Part shown: one piece after another, positions 49,325-57,189 of the stretch | Layout of the letters: the number at the start of each line of letters is the position of its first letter | Numbering within the stretch: the first letter of the stretch is position 1 | Assembly: GCF_000784735.1 (NCBI RefSeq) | Contig: NZ_JSYG01000025.1 | Coordinates: 40,359 to 104,358, forward strand | Source of the DNA: Dickeya undicola | GTDB taxonomy: Bacteria; Pseudomonadota; Gammaproteobacteria; Enterobacterales; Enterobacteriaceae | Length of the DNA: 64,000 bases | Direction: 5' to 3' | Program-made: the position numbers and the translations under genes | Notes under the pieces: model-generated | What the model was told of the DNA's origin: nothing | The model's database searches: none | What the model saw: only the letters and a program-made list of their open reading frames with translations

Positions 49325-49864
49325 GTCAATATTGTTTGTTCTGGTCGGCATCTGGTAAATGGAGTCTCATCGATGTCAGATTCACCAAAATGCTGGCTAG
49401 TCTCCTCCATAATTATTATCAAGACGCCAAAGCGACTTATGGTCATCGTGTACATAGACTCGTATCACCTATCTGAGACAGGTGAATAAAATACTGTTTA
49501 CCCGACTCTCCATCAATGGCGAAAATCACTGATGATGGCCACTGAACTATAGAGCATTACCGTTGAGGTCATTAGCGAGAGCAAAAATGTTATAAACCTT
49601 ATATATTGGGATGTTGAAAGGCATTCCAAGTAAACAAATCGGACATTACGCATAGCGCCCTCTCAGGGAGGACATAATCGGTATGTCGGAAGGTCTCCAT
49701 AGTAAATGGTTCGGTTTAGCGGTATACCCACTGTCAACACAGTGCGCTTACTGATTATCTCAATAAGCTCGGTGATAAAATTGAACGCTTGATAATATAA
49801 CCTTACTTACCGGAATGCATTGTCCATCTAAGGAAATCGTAGGATTATATCTAGGAGATTTTAA
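49325..49864. other. Gene-poor island segment
   Basis: 540 bp of AT-richer sequence between the mobC remnant and the HNH gene. No frame, RNA or repeat is recognisable. The promoter of the HNH gene should lie near its 3' end. Confidence 0.6.
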
Positions 49865-50524
49865 ATGAATGCTTTTGAAGAGTACTTATCAAAACTACCA
49901 AGCAAAAAAGGCCTGAGCGATGTCAAATATCTAATTCTAAAGAAATTATGGCATTCCGACGAAATTGGTTTTCCTAAACCTTGGATATCTTCTGCAGATT
50001 TGCTTGAGTTAACCCAGCAAAAATACTTTGACAGACGAGCCAGAGAATTGCGTGATCAGTTGGGTTGTGACGTTGAAAGTAAGCATATTGCCGAATTTTC
50101 AGGCCATGCTTGGAGACTTAAATCTGATGAAATTGCGCCTCCATTAGATAGAGAATATCTCACAGAATCACAACGGTCAGCTCTATTCTCCAGCTATGAC
50201 TATAGCTGTGCAACTTGCGGGAAAAAAGTAGCTGCTGGATTAAGAGGTCTTCAAGCTGATCATAAAATTCCCTTATCACGCGGAGGAGGAAACGAGTTAG
50301 CAAATTGGCAACCCCTATGCCATAACTGCAATGTAGGGAAACGTAGAGCATGTTTTGAATGTGAACAAATGTGTCGTTCATGTTCATGGGCATACCCTGG
50401 AGATTTTGGAATACCAACTATTATCCATCTAAATGAGCAAACTCTGCGAAAAGCTGAAAAGTTGGCTGCTGATTCAGGGAATACACTTAATGGTATTATC
50501 GACTACGCAATACGCAAACTTTGA
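49865..50524 (+). CDS. HNH endonuclease, probable restriction enzyme
   Basis: A 219-residue protein. Residues 1-90 have no recognisable motif and may form a DNA-recognition domain. The C-terminal half is an HNH nuclease: a Cys pair (CATCG), LQADHKIPLSRGGGNELANW and LCHNCN, followed by a second Cys cluster (CFECEQMCRSC). AT-rich codon use differs from the core genes. It is convergent with and overlaps by 22 bp an m5C methyltransferase, so I infer a type II restriction-modification pair. The recognition site is unknown. TAGGAG lies 8 bp before the ATG. Confidence 0.82.
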   Translation: MNAFEEYLSKLPSKKGLSDVKYLILKKLWHSDEIGFPKPWISSADLLELTQQKYFDRRARELRDQLGCDVESKHIAEFSGHAWRLKSDEIAPPLDREYLTESQRSALFSSYDYSCATCGKKVAAGLRGLQADHKIPLSRGGGNELANWQPLCHNCNVGKRRACFECEQMCRSCSWAYPGDFGIPTIIHLNEQTLRKAEKLAADSGNTLNGIIDYAIRKL

Positions 50525-51573
50525 GCGTGGTCAAGTTTAATTAATGCTTTCCGCTCCCATCTCTGACGTGAATCTACAATCTCAAGAGCCTTGTAGATCT
50601 GTTTGCCTGTCGCTTCAGCAACAGGAGGCGGAAATGCATTACCTACTTGACGATATGCTGAGGTTTTCTTGCCAAAAAATGTCCACCAATCCGGAAAACC
50701 TTGAATTCTGGCGGCCATTCTTACAGTTAACCGAGGCATATTCTCATAACCAAATCGAACAACACCTGATCTCCCTATATACCCAATGAAGCCTTTTTCA
50801 GGTGCATTATCTGCAAGGGAGTGACCATTGACACCTAGTTCTTGCCAAGCTTTTTTTGCTCGGCTAGGACCAAGATCAGGTCCGCCATGTTTGTGGGAGC
50901 CACCAACAAGCGTTGGAGCAATCTTATTGGCCCCCTTTTTCCATTCATCGGCACCTTCCCAACCATAAACTGACATAAGGTCAAAAAGTGCTTCCCCAAC
51001 GGTAGGAGGAATAATTTTTTCATCAGGCCATTGAAAGTATTCAGCATATTCGCCACGTAAAGCGACCAGTAAAACACGCGGGCGTAATTGGGGAACCCCA
51101 TAATCAGATGCATTATGAAGTTTCCAAAAGGTTTTGTACCCCATCCTTTCAAATGCACAGTCGAGCTCATCCCTGTACAGCTTAAATTTAGGATCTAATA
51201 ACCCAGAGACATTCTCAATCATCACGGCTTTGGGTCTAATCGTATCAACAATCTTTAAGGCTGCGGGAAACAAATCACGCTCATCGTCTTTACCCAACTG
51301 CTTTCCTGCCTTAGAAAATGGAGGGCAGGGAACACCACCAGCAACTAAGTCGATACCCATGTACTTATGTGCCTCATTTTCAGCAAAATGTTGAACACAC
51401 CCTTCGATGATCCTGCCCCAACCTAGTGAGTGACTGGCATTATTATAGCGGAGCGTTTCACAGGCAGTCGGCTCAATTTCAATCAATACACGATGAGAAA
51501 AACCAGCATTGTGCAGACCTAATGCTTGCCCACCAGCTCCCGCACATATCTCAACTGAAGTATATTGTTGCAT
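50503..51573 (-). CDS. DNA (cytosine-5) methyltransferase
   Basis: A 356-residue m5C methyltransferase. Motif I is EICAGAGGQALGLHNAGF (from residue 8), the catalytic Pro-Cys is GGVPCPPFSKAG (Cys83), then IENVSG (Glu120), LRPRVLLVAL and the C-terminal motif RQVGNAFPPPVA. Between motifs VIII and IX lies the target-recognition region (IIPPTVGEALFDLM to GPDLGPSRAKK). The Met at 51573 is preceded by GGTGAG; the frame is open to 51672. It presumably protects DNA from the convergent HNH nuclease. Confidence 0.9.
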   Translation of the reverse strand: MQQYTSVEICAGAGGQALGLHNAGFSHRVLIEIEPTACETLRYNNASHSLGWGRIIEGCVQHFAENEAHKYMGIDLVAGGVPCPPFSKAGKQLGKDDERDLFPAALKIVDTIRPKAVMIENVSGLLDPKFKLYRDELDCAFERMGYKTFWKLHNASDYGVPQLRPRVLLVALRGEYAEYFQWPDEKIIPPTVGEALFDLMSVYGWEGADEWKKGANKIAPTLVGGSHKHGGPDLGPSRAKKAWQELGVNGHSLADNAPEKGFIGYIGRSGVVRFGYENMPRLTVRMAARIQGFPDWWTFFGKKTSAYRQVGNAFPPPVAEATGKQIYKALEIVDSRQRWERKALIKLDHAQSLRIA

Positions 51574-51681
51574 CTCACCAGCCCTGTGTTTATGAACAGT
51601 ATTATTTCTACCGTATTGAGTCTGAGTATACAACCAAAGAAACAAATAACAACAAATATTAACTCTTAACAACTCTTGTAA

Positions 51682-51885
51682 TTAAAAAGTTCTAGCATGC
51701 AGAATCTCAAGCAAGACTTGACTTGCAGAAACCCTACGTCCTTCAACTTGCGAACGACGAATTGCTTCGTCTGAAAGTTTTTTATGAAGCGACGCAGGAA
51801 GTGAATAGGATTTAGGAACAGATTTTTCGATTACGTATTCTTTAATCACTGGGTCTAAAGTAGCAATAATTTTAGAAGTCATCAT
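51682..51885 (-). CDS. Small ribbon-helix-helix-like protein, possible controller
   Basis: A 67-residue protein whose C-terminal part, SYSLPASLHKKLSDEAIRRS followed by VSASQVLLEIL, fits the beta-helix-helix pattern of CopG/Arc-type DNA-binding proteins. TGGAGCC precedes the ATG; I use the first of two adjacent ATGs. It lies 108 bp upstream of the methyltransferase on the same strand. TTAACAACT-like repeats occur on both sides, suggesting autoregulation or control of the restriction-modification pair. The function is inferred; it could also be an orphan antitoxin. Confidence 0.6.
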   Translation of the reverse strand: MMTSKIIATLDPVIKEYVIEKSVPKSYSLPASLHKKLSDEAIRRSQVEGRRVSASQVLLEILHARTF

Positions 51886-51903
51886 AAGGCTCCAGATACA
51901 ATG

Positions 51904-51919
51904 AACAACTGTTAACAAC
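51904..51919. promoter_or_regulatory. Putative operator with TTAACAAC repeats
   Basis: aacaactgttaacaac contains the 8-bp palindrome TGTTAACA and lies about 20 bp upstream of the ribbon-helix-helix gene start. A similar ttaacaact occurs at 51666-51674, between that gene and the methyltransferase. Shared sites fit binding by the small regulator. Confidence 0.35.
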
Positions 51920-52224
51920 ATTTATTTAAGATAACATACACACAATTCATTATGTTTTTTTATAAAAAATCAGAGCTACGTGCGAAAATTTTTTTGTCAT
52001 TACTCCACGTTGAAGAGATCATGTGATAGAAAAAGGTTATCCTCGAGCCCTGATTTTGTGAACCACTACAGTGGGAAAGCGCTTCGGGATGCTATCCAGA
52101 CATCGCCAACAGAATGGCTGATGAACAATGGGCTCAGAATATAGTGCACTATTCATCGATACAGAGCCTGACAATCGCGTTCGAACACTACAAAAAATCA
52201 TCAGCATGGCATGAAGGTATATGA
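51920..52224. other. Gene-free island segment
   Basis: About 300 bp, AT-rich at first, with no supportable gene. A stretch at about 52068-52223 on the plus strand reads without stops (DIANRMADEQWAQNIVHYSS) but has no start and no family I recognise, so it may be another relic. Confidence 0.5.
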
Positions 52225-52440
52225 GGGTGTACGTAATTCTGTGTAATTGCCACCCTATTAAAGGTGAGCGCTCAGGCGATCACCAAACTCGATAATAAAG
52301 CGGCTCATCGCCAGCCGCCAGTTCTGGATCGGCATACTCCATTTTTTTGATGCCGACTCTATCGCCAGATAAATCACTTTCCGCACCGAGTCGTCCGTCG
52401 GGAACACGTTGCGTTTCTTTATCGCCTGGCGGATAACGCT
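52225..52440 (-). mobile_element. IS256-family insertion sequence remnant (transposase C-terminus plus end)
   Basis: The minus strand encodes SVIRQAIKKRNVFPTDDSV, then WSMPIQNWRLAMSRFIIEF and a stop at 52258, the C-terminal end of an IS256-type transposase. Directly beyond it, gtgtacgtaattctgtgtaattgccaccc (52228-52256) is a typical terminal inverted repeat of that family. Similarity stops at about 52440, so the rest of the element has been deleted. Confidence 0.8.
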
Positions 52441-52508
52441 GTTTGATCCTCCGGCCTACATTCTGGACGTTAATTATACAGATGACGTAACGCTAATGTC
52501 ATTACGAT

Positions 52509-52760
52509 TTATCGAATCACAGGGAATCGAACCGAAGGAACAAATCGGCTGCGTGAATAACGGTCGTTCAGGAACTCGGCGTGTGTGATGCGGTCGGCGC
52601 GGAAGAGGCGAAAATCTTGACGCAATTCACACCACCCGACAATAAAACACCAGGGCGCAACAAAGCCGAGCACAATCGACCAAGTGATACGCTTCGACAC
52701 CACGCTGTATTGGTCCATGTACGTGATGCACGTTTTGCGTTGTTGTCGGTGCAATAACAT
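52509..52760 (-). pseudogene. WYL-domain transcriptional regulator, C-terminal remnant
   Basis: About 80 residues with the WYL/YafY pattern (ITWSIVLGFVAPWCFIVGWC, then ELRQDFRLFRADRITHAEFL). The N-terminal HTH and first half of the WYL domain are missing, and the 5' side runs into the start region of the divergent ATPase gene. Not expected to be functional. Confidence 0.7.
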
Positions 52761-52792
52761 CAGATGTAAAGCGCCGGATGGAGAGGAAGAGC

Positions 52793-53320
52793 ATGAAGCT
52801 TTCAGATTTGGGAGACAGAATTTGCATTATGGGGCCGTCGAACAGCGGCAAATCTACGCTGGCTCATGCGATTTCGCGGAAACGTCATCTGGAGGTGATC
52901 CATCTGGACCAACTTTTTCATATCCCCAATTCAAACTGGCAAGAGCGCCCGCTGAATGAGTTTCTGTTATTGCATGAGCAGGCAATCAATAAGGAAAGCT
53001 GGGTCATCGATGGAAATTATAAAAGATGCCTGCCACAGCGTTTGGCGCGCGCCACGGGGCTGATTCTGCTGGATGTCTCTACGCTGTCGAGCTTGCTGCG
53101 CTACGTAAACCGGACGCTATTTCAATATAAGCGCTATGGTGGTCTGGAAGGGGGGCAAGACCGGCTTAACAGGAAAATGCTCTATCATATTGCGGCCGCC
53201 ACGCCTAAAAATCGAAAATACTATGCCGAGCTCTTTGATTCGTTGACCATCCCCAAAATCAGACTGGCTTCGATTAAAGACATTAATAGACAGTTTGATG
53301 AATGGGAGCTCACGAGATAA
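52793..53320 (+). CDS. P-loop ATPase, adenylate-kinase-like (FlaR/topology-modulation type)
   Basis: A 175-residue protein with a Walker A motif (IMGPSNSGKSTLAHAIS), a DQLFHIPNSNWQERP segment after the first strand pair, and the WVIDGNYKR motif of the family annotated as DNA topology modulation protein FlaR. The biochemical role is uncertain; a small-molecule kinase is plausible. The ATG at 52793 has GAGAGGAAGAG upstream and is preferred to the ATG five codons earlier. It is the only intact gene between remnants in this part of the island. Confidence 0.8.
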   Translation: MKLSDLGDRICIMGPSNSGKSTLAHAISRKRHLEVIHLDQLFHIPNSNWQERPLNEFLLLHEQAINKESWVIDGNYKRCLPQRLARATGLILLDVSTLSSLLRYVNRTLFQYKRYGGLEGGQDRLNRKMLYHIAAATPKNRKYYAELFDSLTIPKIRLASIKDINRQFDEWELTR

Positions 53321-53368
53321 CTCCCCTTTTGTCAGAAGGGTGGACTCATAACAAGCTGGAAACAGCTA

Positions 53369-53669
53369 ATGGAGCGTATTTCACCCGAACGTAAATCAGC
53401 GGCACTGGCTAAATTATTACCGCCCTGCGACATGACCACCACCGCCGTTGCACTGACGGAAGGGATATCGGAAGCTAAGCTACCCGCTATAACTGGCGAA
53501 ATCAGGCTAACAGGAGGGGAAATCGGCATCTGGTACAGACAAAACTCCAGGCCACTGCCCGGCTGGCTGTTTTTATCGAAACCACGGCGCTCAGTGACGA
53601 GGTGTTTTTACATCAGGGCAGCGATGCTGCGTACTGCCCAGGTTCAAAATGGCAAATGCGAATAGAATA
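53369..53669 (+). mobile_element. IS3-like transposase OrfA remnant, frameshifted
   Basis: The first frame reads MERISPERKSAALAKLLPPC followed by MTTTAVALTEGISEAKLP, the HTH start of an IS3-type OrfA. Around 53485 the match shifts frame and continues RYNWRNQANRRGN, ARLAVFIETTALSDE to a stop at 53669. No OrfB or inverted repeats remain. Confidence 0.72.
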
Positions 53670-53709
53670 GCTCGAATGGGATAGACCTTTATTACACCTG
53701 CTGTTTTCC

Positions 53710-54909
53710 CTACTGTTTATGTTTAAGACGCACAATCAGCAACACGGTCAGCAACAGGTTAACCCCCGCCACGACCACAACAGCCAGCAATACGGAACGC
53801 GCCCCGGCGGCATCAAACAAATAGCCGCCAATCAACGGCGTCACCGCCTGGCCGATCAGTGAAGGACGGGCGATTTTCCCCATCACCACCGCAAACTCCT
53901 CCGGCTTTAGGATAGCCAACGGCAACGTACCACGAACGATGGAACGCAGCCCGTTACCCGCGCCGTAAACCACCACGGCCAGTAAGGCATGAGCCGGAAA
54001 CAAACCAATGAACGCGACACCCGCCAGCACCAGGCTGACCGAAATCAGCAACGACCAGACCGGATGACTCAGACGAATAACCAGATCCATCACCCGCGCA
54101 GCAACCTGGCTGGGGCCGATCACCGCGCTGATGCCGATGGCAGCCGCCAGACTCAAGCCCTCGTCCTGAAGAATATCAATCAATTGCACAGAGATGACCG
54201 TCATGATCACCGCCGACAGCATAAAAATCGTCGACAATAACAGGTAGGTGTGGCTGTCGAACGTCAGCACGACGTTTTTTCTGGATTGCTTTGCTTCTCG
54301 ATCCTGCCGCGGGGCGGGCAAGGTATAGCGATACACCGGCCACACCGTCGCCAACAGCACAATGGCCCAGACGATACAGGTCGGTCGCCATCCCCAATGC
54401 GCCACGCCAAAGGCCAGCAATGGCCACACGATGGTGGTGCAGAAACCGGAAATCAGCGTAATGGTGGTGATGGCGCTTTTAGCCTGCACACCATAGCTGT
54501 CGCCCAGCGTGGCGTACAGCGCGTCGTACAAACCAATCGCCATCGCCCCTCCTAGGATCACCCAGGCGACGATAAACGCGGGGAGCCCCGTGGAGCAGGC
54601 CATCAGCAGCAGCCCAAGTGCGGTCACCACGCCGCTCCATGCCAGCATACTGCGCCCGCCGTGACGGGCTATGTAGTCGCCGCACAGCGGCAGTAACAGA
54701 CCGGAGATAAAAATGCCCAGCGATAGCGCGCCGTAGACCCACTGGCGGGACCAGCCGGTTTCTTCCATGATCGGCCTGCCCAGCACCGACAGCAGAAAGA
54801 ACGAACCACCCCATACCAGAATCTGTACTATCCCGATCAGGAAAATAGCCATCGGCGTCGGGCGTACACCATTCGGCCGAATCGAAAACCAGGCACGGAA
54901 GCGGCTCAT
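53710..54909 (-). CDS. MFS transporter
   Basis: A 399-residue major facilitator with 12 predicted helices; the loop 2-3 signature appears as GDYIARHGGRSMLAWSG. The long hydrophobic segments WGGSFFLLSVLGRPIMEETG and GLYDALYATLGDSYG suggest a relative of the monocarboxylate/oxalate-formate type, but the substrate is unknown. GGGAGCC precedes the ATG. It is 233 bp downstream of the Bug-type genes and has a palindrome in its upstream region, so it probably has its own promoter. Confidence 0.85.
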   Translation of the reverse strand: MSRFRAWFSIRPNGVRPTPMAIFLIGIVQILVWGGSFFLLSVLGRPIMEETGWSRQWVYGALSLGIFISGLLLPLCGDYIARHGGRSMLAWSGVVTALGLLLMACSTGLPAFIVAWVILGGAMAIGLYDALYATLGDSYGVQAKSAITTITLISGFCTTIVWPLLAFGVAHWGWRPTCIVWAIVLLATVWPVYRYTLPAPRQDREAKQSRKNVVLTFDSHTYLLLSTIFMLSAVIMTVISVQLIDILQDEGLSLAAAIGISAVIGPSQVAARVMDLVIRLSHPVWSLLISVSLVLAGVAFIGLFPAHALLAVVVYGAGNGLRSIVRGTLPLAILKPEEFAVVMGKIARPSLIGQAVTPLIGGYLFDAAGARSVLLAVVVVAGVNLLLTVLLIVRLKHKQ

Positions 54910-54993
54910 ATCAGGCTCCCGTTACAGCAGTATGCGCGAAAAAAATTCATTATTGGTATCGTCACGCCCGGCAAAAACCGGGTTATCAGCAGT

Positions 54994-55017
54994 AAATAAC
55001 CTTAGGTTAGGTTATTT
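54994..55017. promoter_or_regulatory. 24-bp palindrome upstream of the MFS gene
   Basis: aaataacc-ttaggtta-ggttattt has 8-bp perfect arms. It lies about 85 bp upstream of the MFS start codon in an otherwise featureless gap, as expected for a dimeric repressor site. The regulator is unknown. Confidence 0.45.
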
Positions 55018-55142
55018 AAGCAAGTCTGCCGGGCAATGCCAACGGAGTAAATTTCGCACCAAAACATGAAAAAAAGCGATACTTTCTAGCACACCCCGCA
55101 CGGGGTCAATGTAACGGCGGTGCTTTCTCCCCCCGCATCGCG

Positions 55143-56126
55143 CTACACCTTACTGACCCGATAGCTTTCAATCATATCGGCGTAATATGCCTGCTCTTGC
55201 TGGATACGCTGGCGGATTTTATCGGGATTATCGTATACCGATCTCAGGTAGTACTTTTTCAGCATTTCCAGGTAGTCGTAACTCACAATGGTTCTTTGCA
55301 TCGCATCGGCTAACGGGCGATAAACACTGTCCGGCATGGCGGCGGGAACGAACCAGCCGTACCAGCCATTAATATTCATGGAGGGAATACCCTGCTCGCG
55401 GCACGTCGGCACATCATCAAACCCTGGATGGCGTAAACGGTTGGTAACGGCAATGGCCCTCAGTTGACCACTTTTGTAGCGTTCAATCGCGTTACCAGAA
55501 ATTAAAAACGCCGCCGCCAGATGCCCTTTGAGCAAATCATCCACGATCATTGACGTACCGGCATAGGACTGTGGCTGTAGTGCAATCCCTTTTTCACGCT
55601 TGAGCACTAACTGCGCCATGTACCCAGGGGAACCGAACTGTGCAAAACCGATATTGCTGTACTCCGGATTGCGTTCCACCCATCGAACATAGTCATCCAG
55701 ACTCTTTACTCTGGCATCAACCGCCGGTCCCAACGTCAGCACCAGGGTATATTCCCCGGCTATCGCCAACGGTTTGAAATCGGCTAATGGGTTGTAGGGC
55801 AATCGTTTATAAATGGAAGGGAAAATGGTCATCTGCGGTGATTGCGCCATCAGCAATATACTGCCATCCGGCGGCGATTGTTTGGCCGACAACACCGCCT
55901 TAAGGCTATTATCGCCAGGCTCGTTGTACAACCGGTAACGCCGCTCACGATACTGCGACTCCAGCAATACAGAACTGTCGCTAATCAGCTTGCTCCCAAT
56001 CCCCGTTTGACCATAGCCAAATATCACCACACCTTCTAGTGGTGCAGCCGCTGACAACTGCGGATACAAGGCCGGAAAGAGGAGCGAGGAGCAACCCGCC
56101 AGGAATGTTCGCCGTGTCATAGCCAT
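55143..56126 (-). CDS. Bug-type (TctC-like) periplasmic binding protein, copy 1
   Basis: A 327-residue protein related to tripartite tricarboxylate transporter receptors: NPEYSNIGFAQFGSPGYMAQ, DDLLKGHLAAAFLISGNAI, VPTCREQGIPSMNINGWYGW and FVPAAMPDSVYRPLADAM. The N-terminus MTRRTFLAGCSSLLFP is a twin-arginine-type signal. No TctA/TctB membrane partners are nearby. It is the last gene of the secretion-like operon, 50 bp after its paralogue. I chose the Met at 56126 for its GGGAG site. Its ligand is unknown. Confidence 0.83.
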   Translation of the reverse strand: MAMTRRTFLAGCSSLLFPALYPQLSAAAPLEGVVIFGYGQTGIGSKLISDSSVLLESQYRERRYRLYNEPGDNSLKAVLSAKQSPPDGSILLMAQSPQMTIFPSIYKRLPYNPLADFKPLAIAGEYTLVLTLGPAVDARVKSLDDYVRWVERNPEYSNIGFAQFGSPGYMAQLVLKREKGIALQPQSYAGTSMIVDDLLKGHLAAAFLISGNAIERYKSGQLRAIAVTNRLRHPGFDDVPTCREQGIPSMNINGWYGWFVPAAMPDSVYRPLADAMQRTIVSYDYLEMLKKYYLRSVYDNPDKIRQRIQQEQAYYADMIESYRVSKV

Positions 56127-56176
56127 AGGTTCGTCTCCCAATCGATTGACGGATGTTCCATCAGGGCAGCCTCACA

Positions 56177-57160
56177 TCAGATCCGGCTGATGTGATAACT
56201 GTCAACCAGCTCGCGGTAGTACGCCTGCTCATCACGAATACGCTCCTGAATCTTGTTGAGGGGCGAGGAGGTCGGTTTCAGCGAATAGCGCTCCAGTACA
56301 GCGGCATACTGTTCATGCTGAATTTGCTGCTGTAACGCCTCAGCCAGCGGGGCATAAATACGGTCAGGCATTGACGCAGGTGCAAACCAGCCATACCAGC
56401 CATTAATCGCCATCTCCGGCACCCCTTGTTCCTTGCAGGTTGGAATATTTTCCCAGCCGGGATGACGTTCCGTGCTGGTAACGGCGACCGCGCGCAGGCG
56501 ACCACTTCGAAACGCGCTGGACGCATTCCCTGAAATCACCAGCCCGGCGGAGAGGTAGCCGTTCAATAAGTCGTCGATCATCATGGAGGAACCGAAGTAC
56601 GCCACTGGCTGAAGGGCCACTTCTTTTTGACGCGACAAAATCGCCTGCGCGATGTGGCCGGTCGAGCCGAACTGGGTAAAGCCGACATTGCGGTATTCCG
56701 GGTTTTTCTCCACCCAGCTCAAATAGTCATCCAGCGTTTTGACCTGGGGGTCCACCAGCTTGCCAACGGTCAGGAATAAGGTGTATTCCCCCATGATCGC
56801 CAATGGTTCGAAGTCTGTGAGCGCGTTATAGGGCAAGTTGCGGTAGATTACCGGCAGCAAGTTCATCTGCGGTGATTGTGCCTGAAGCAGTATTCGTCCA
56901 TCCGGGTTGGCGTGTTTTACCGTTGAGACGGCGCGCAGGCTATTCTCACTAGGAATATTGACCAACTTGTAAAGGTTCTGCTGATAAGATTGCGCCAGCA
57001 ACGACACGGTGTCTTCCGCCAGCGCGCTGCCGATCCCGGTTTTGCCATACCCGAAGATCAATTCACCGGATGGTGCGGTTTGCGCAGCCCCGGCCCCCAG
57101 CCAGGGTGCCACCATACAGGCGGAAGCGCCTGCCAGAAATGCACGTCGAGTCAATGTCAT
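56177..57160 (-). CDS. Bug-type (TctC-like) periplasmic binding protein, copy 2
   Basis: A 327-residue paralogue of the next gene, similar along its length (IFGYGKTGIGSALAEDTVSL, NPEYRNVGFTQFGSTGHIAQ, GWYGWFAPASMPDRIYAPLA). The twin-arginine signal is TLTRRAFLAGASACMV. GGGAGGG precedes the ATG. It starts 29 bp after the M50-HlyD gene, so it is co-transcribed with a membrane-fusion system rather than with transporter subunits, which is unusual for this family. Confidence 0.84.
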   Translation of the reverse strand: MTLTRRAFLAGASACMVAPWLGAGAAQTAPSGELIFGYGKTGIGSALAEDTVSLLAQSYQQNLYKLVNIPSENSLRAVSTVKHANPDGRILLQAQSPQMNLLPVIYRNLPYNALTDFEPLAIMGEYTLFLTVGKLVDPQVKTLDDYLSWVEKNPEYRNVGFTQFGSTGHIAQAILSRQKEVALQPVAYFGSSMMIDDLLNGYLSAGLVISGNASSAFRSGRLRAVAVTSTERHPGWENIPTCKEQGVPEMAINGWYGWFAPASMPDRIYAPLAEALQQQIQHEQYAAVLERYSLKPTSSPLNKIQERIRDEQAYYRELVDSYHISRI

Positions 57161-57189
57161 GTCACCCTCCCGCGTTACAGTGATTCCGC

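Noticed and set aside
49325..49864. Possible RNA gene or toxin-antitoxin module in the island gap
   Set aside because: No frame with a ribosome-binding site, no strong hairpin with a T tract and no similarity was visible.
55143..57160. A tripartite tricarboxylate transporter locus
   Set aside because: Only receptor-type proteins are present; no TctA or TctB membrane subunits are encoded nearby.
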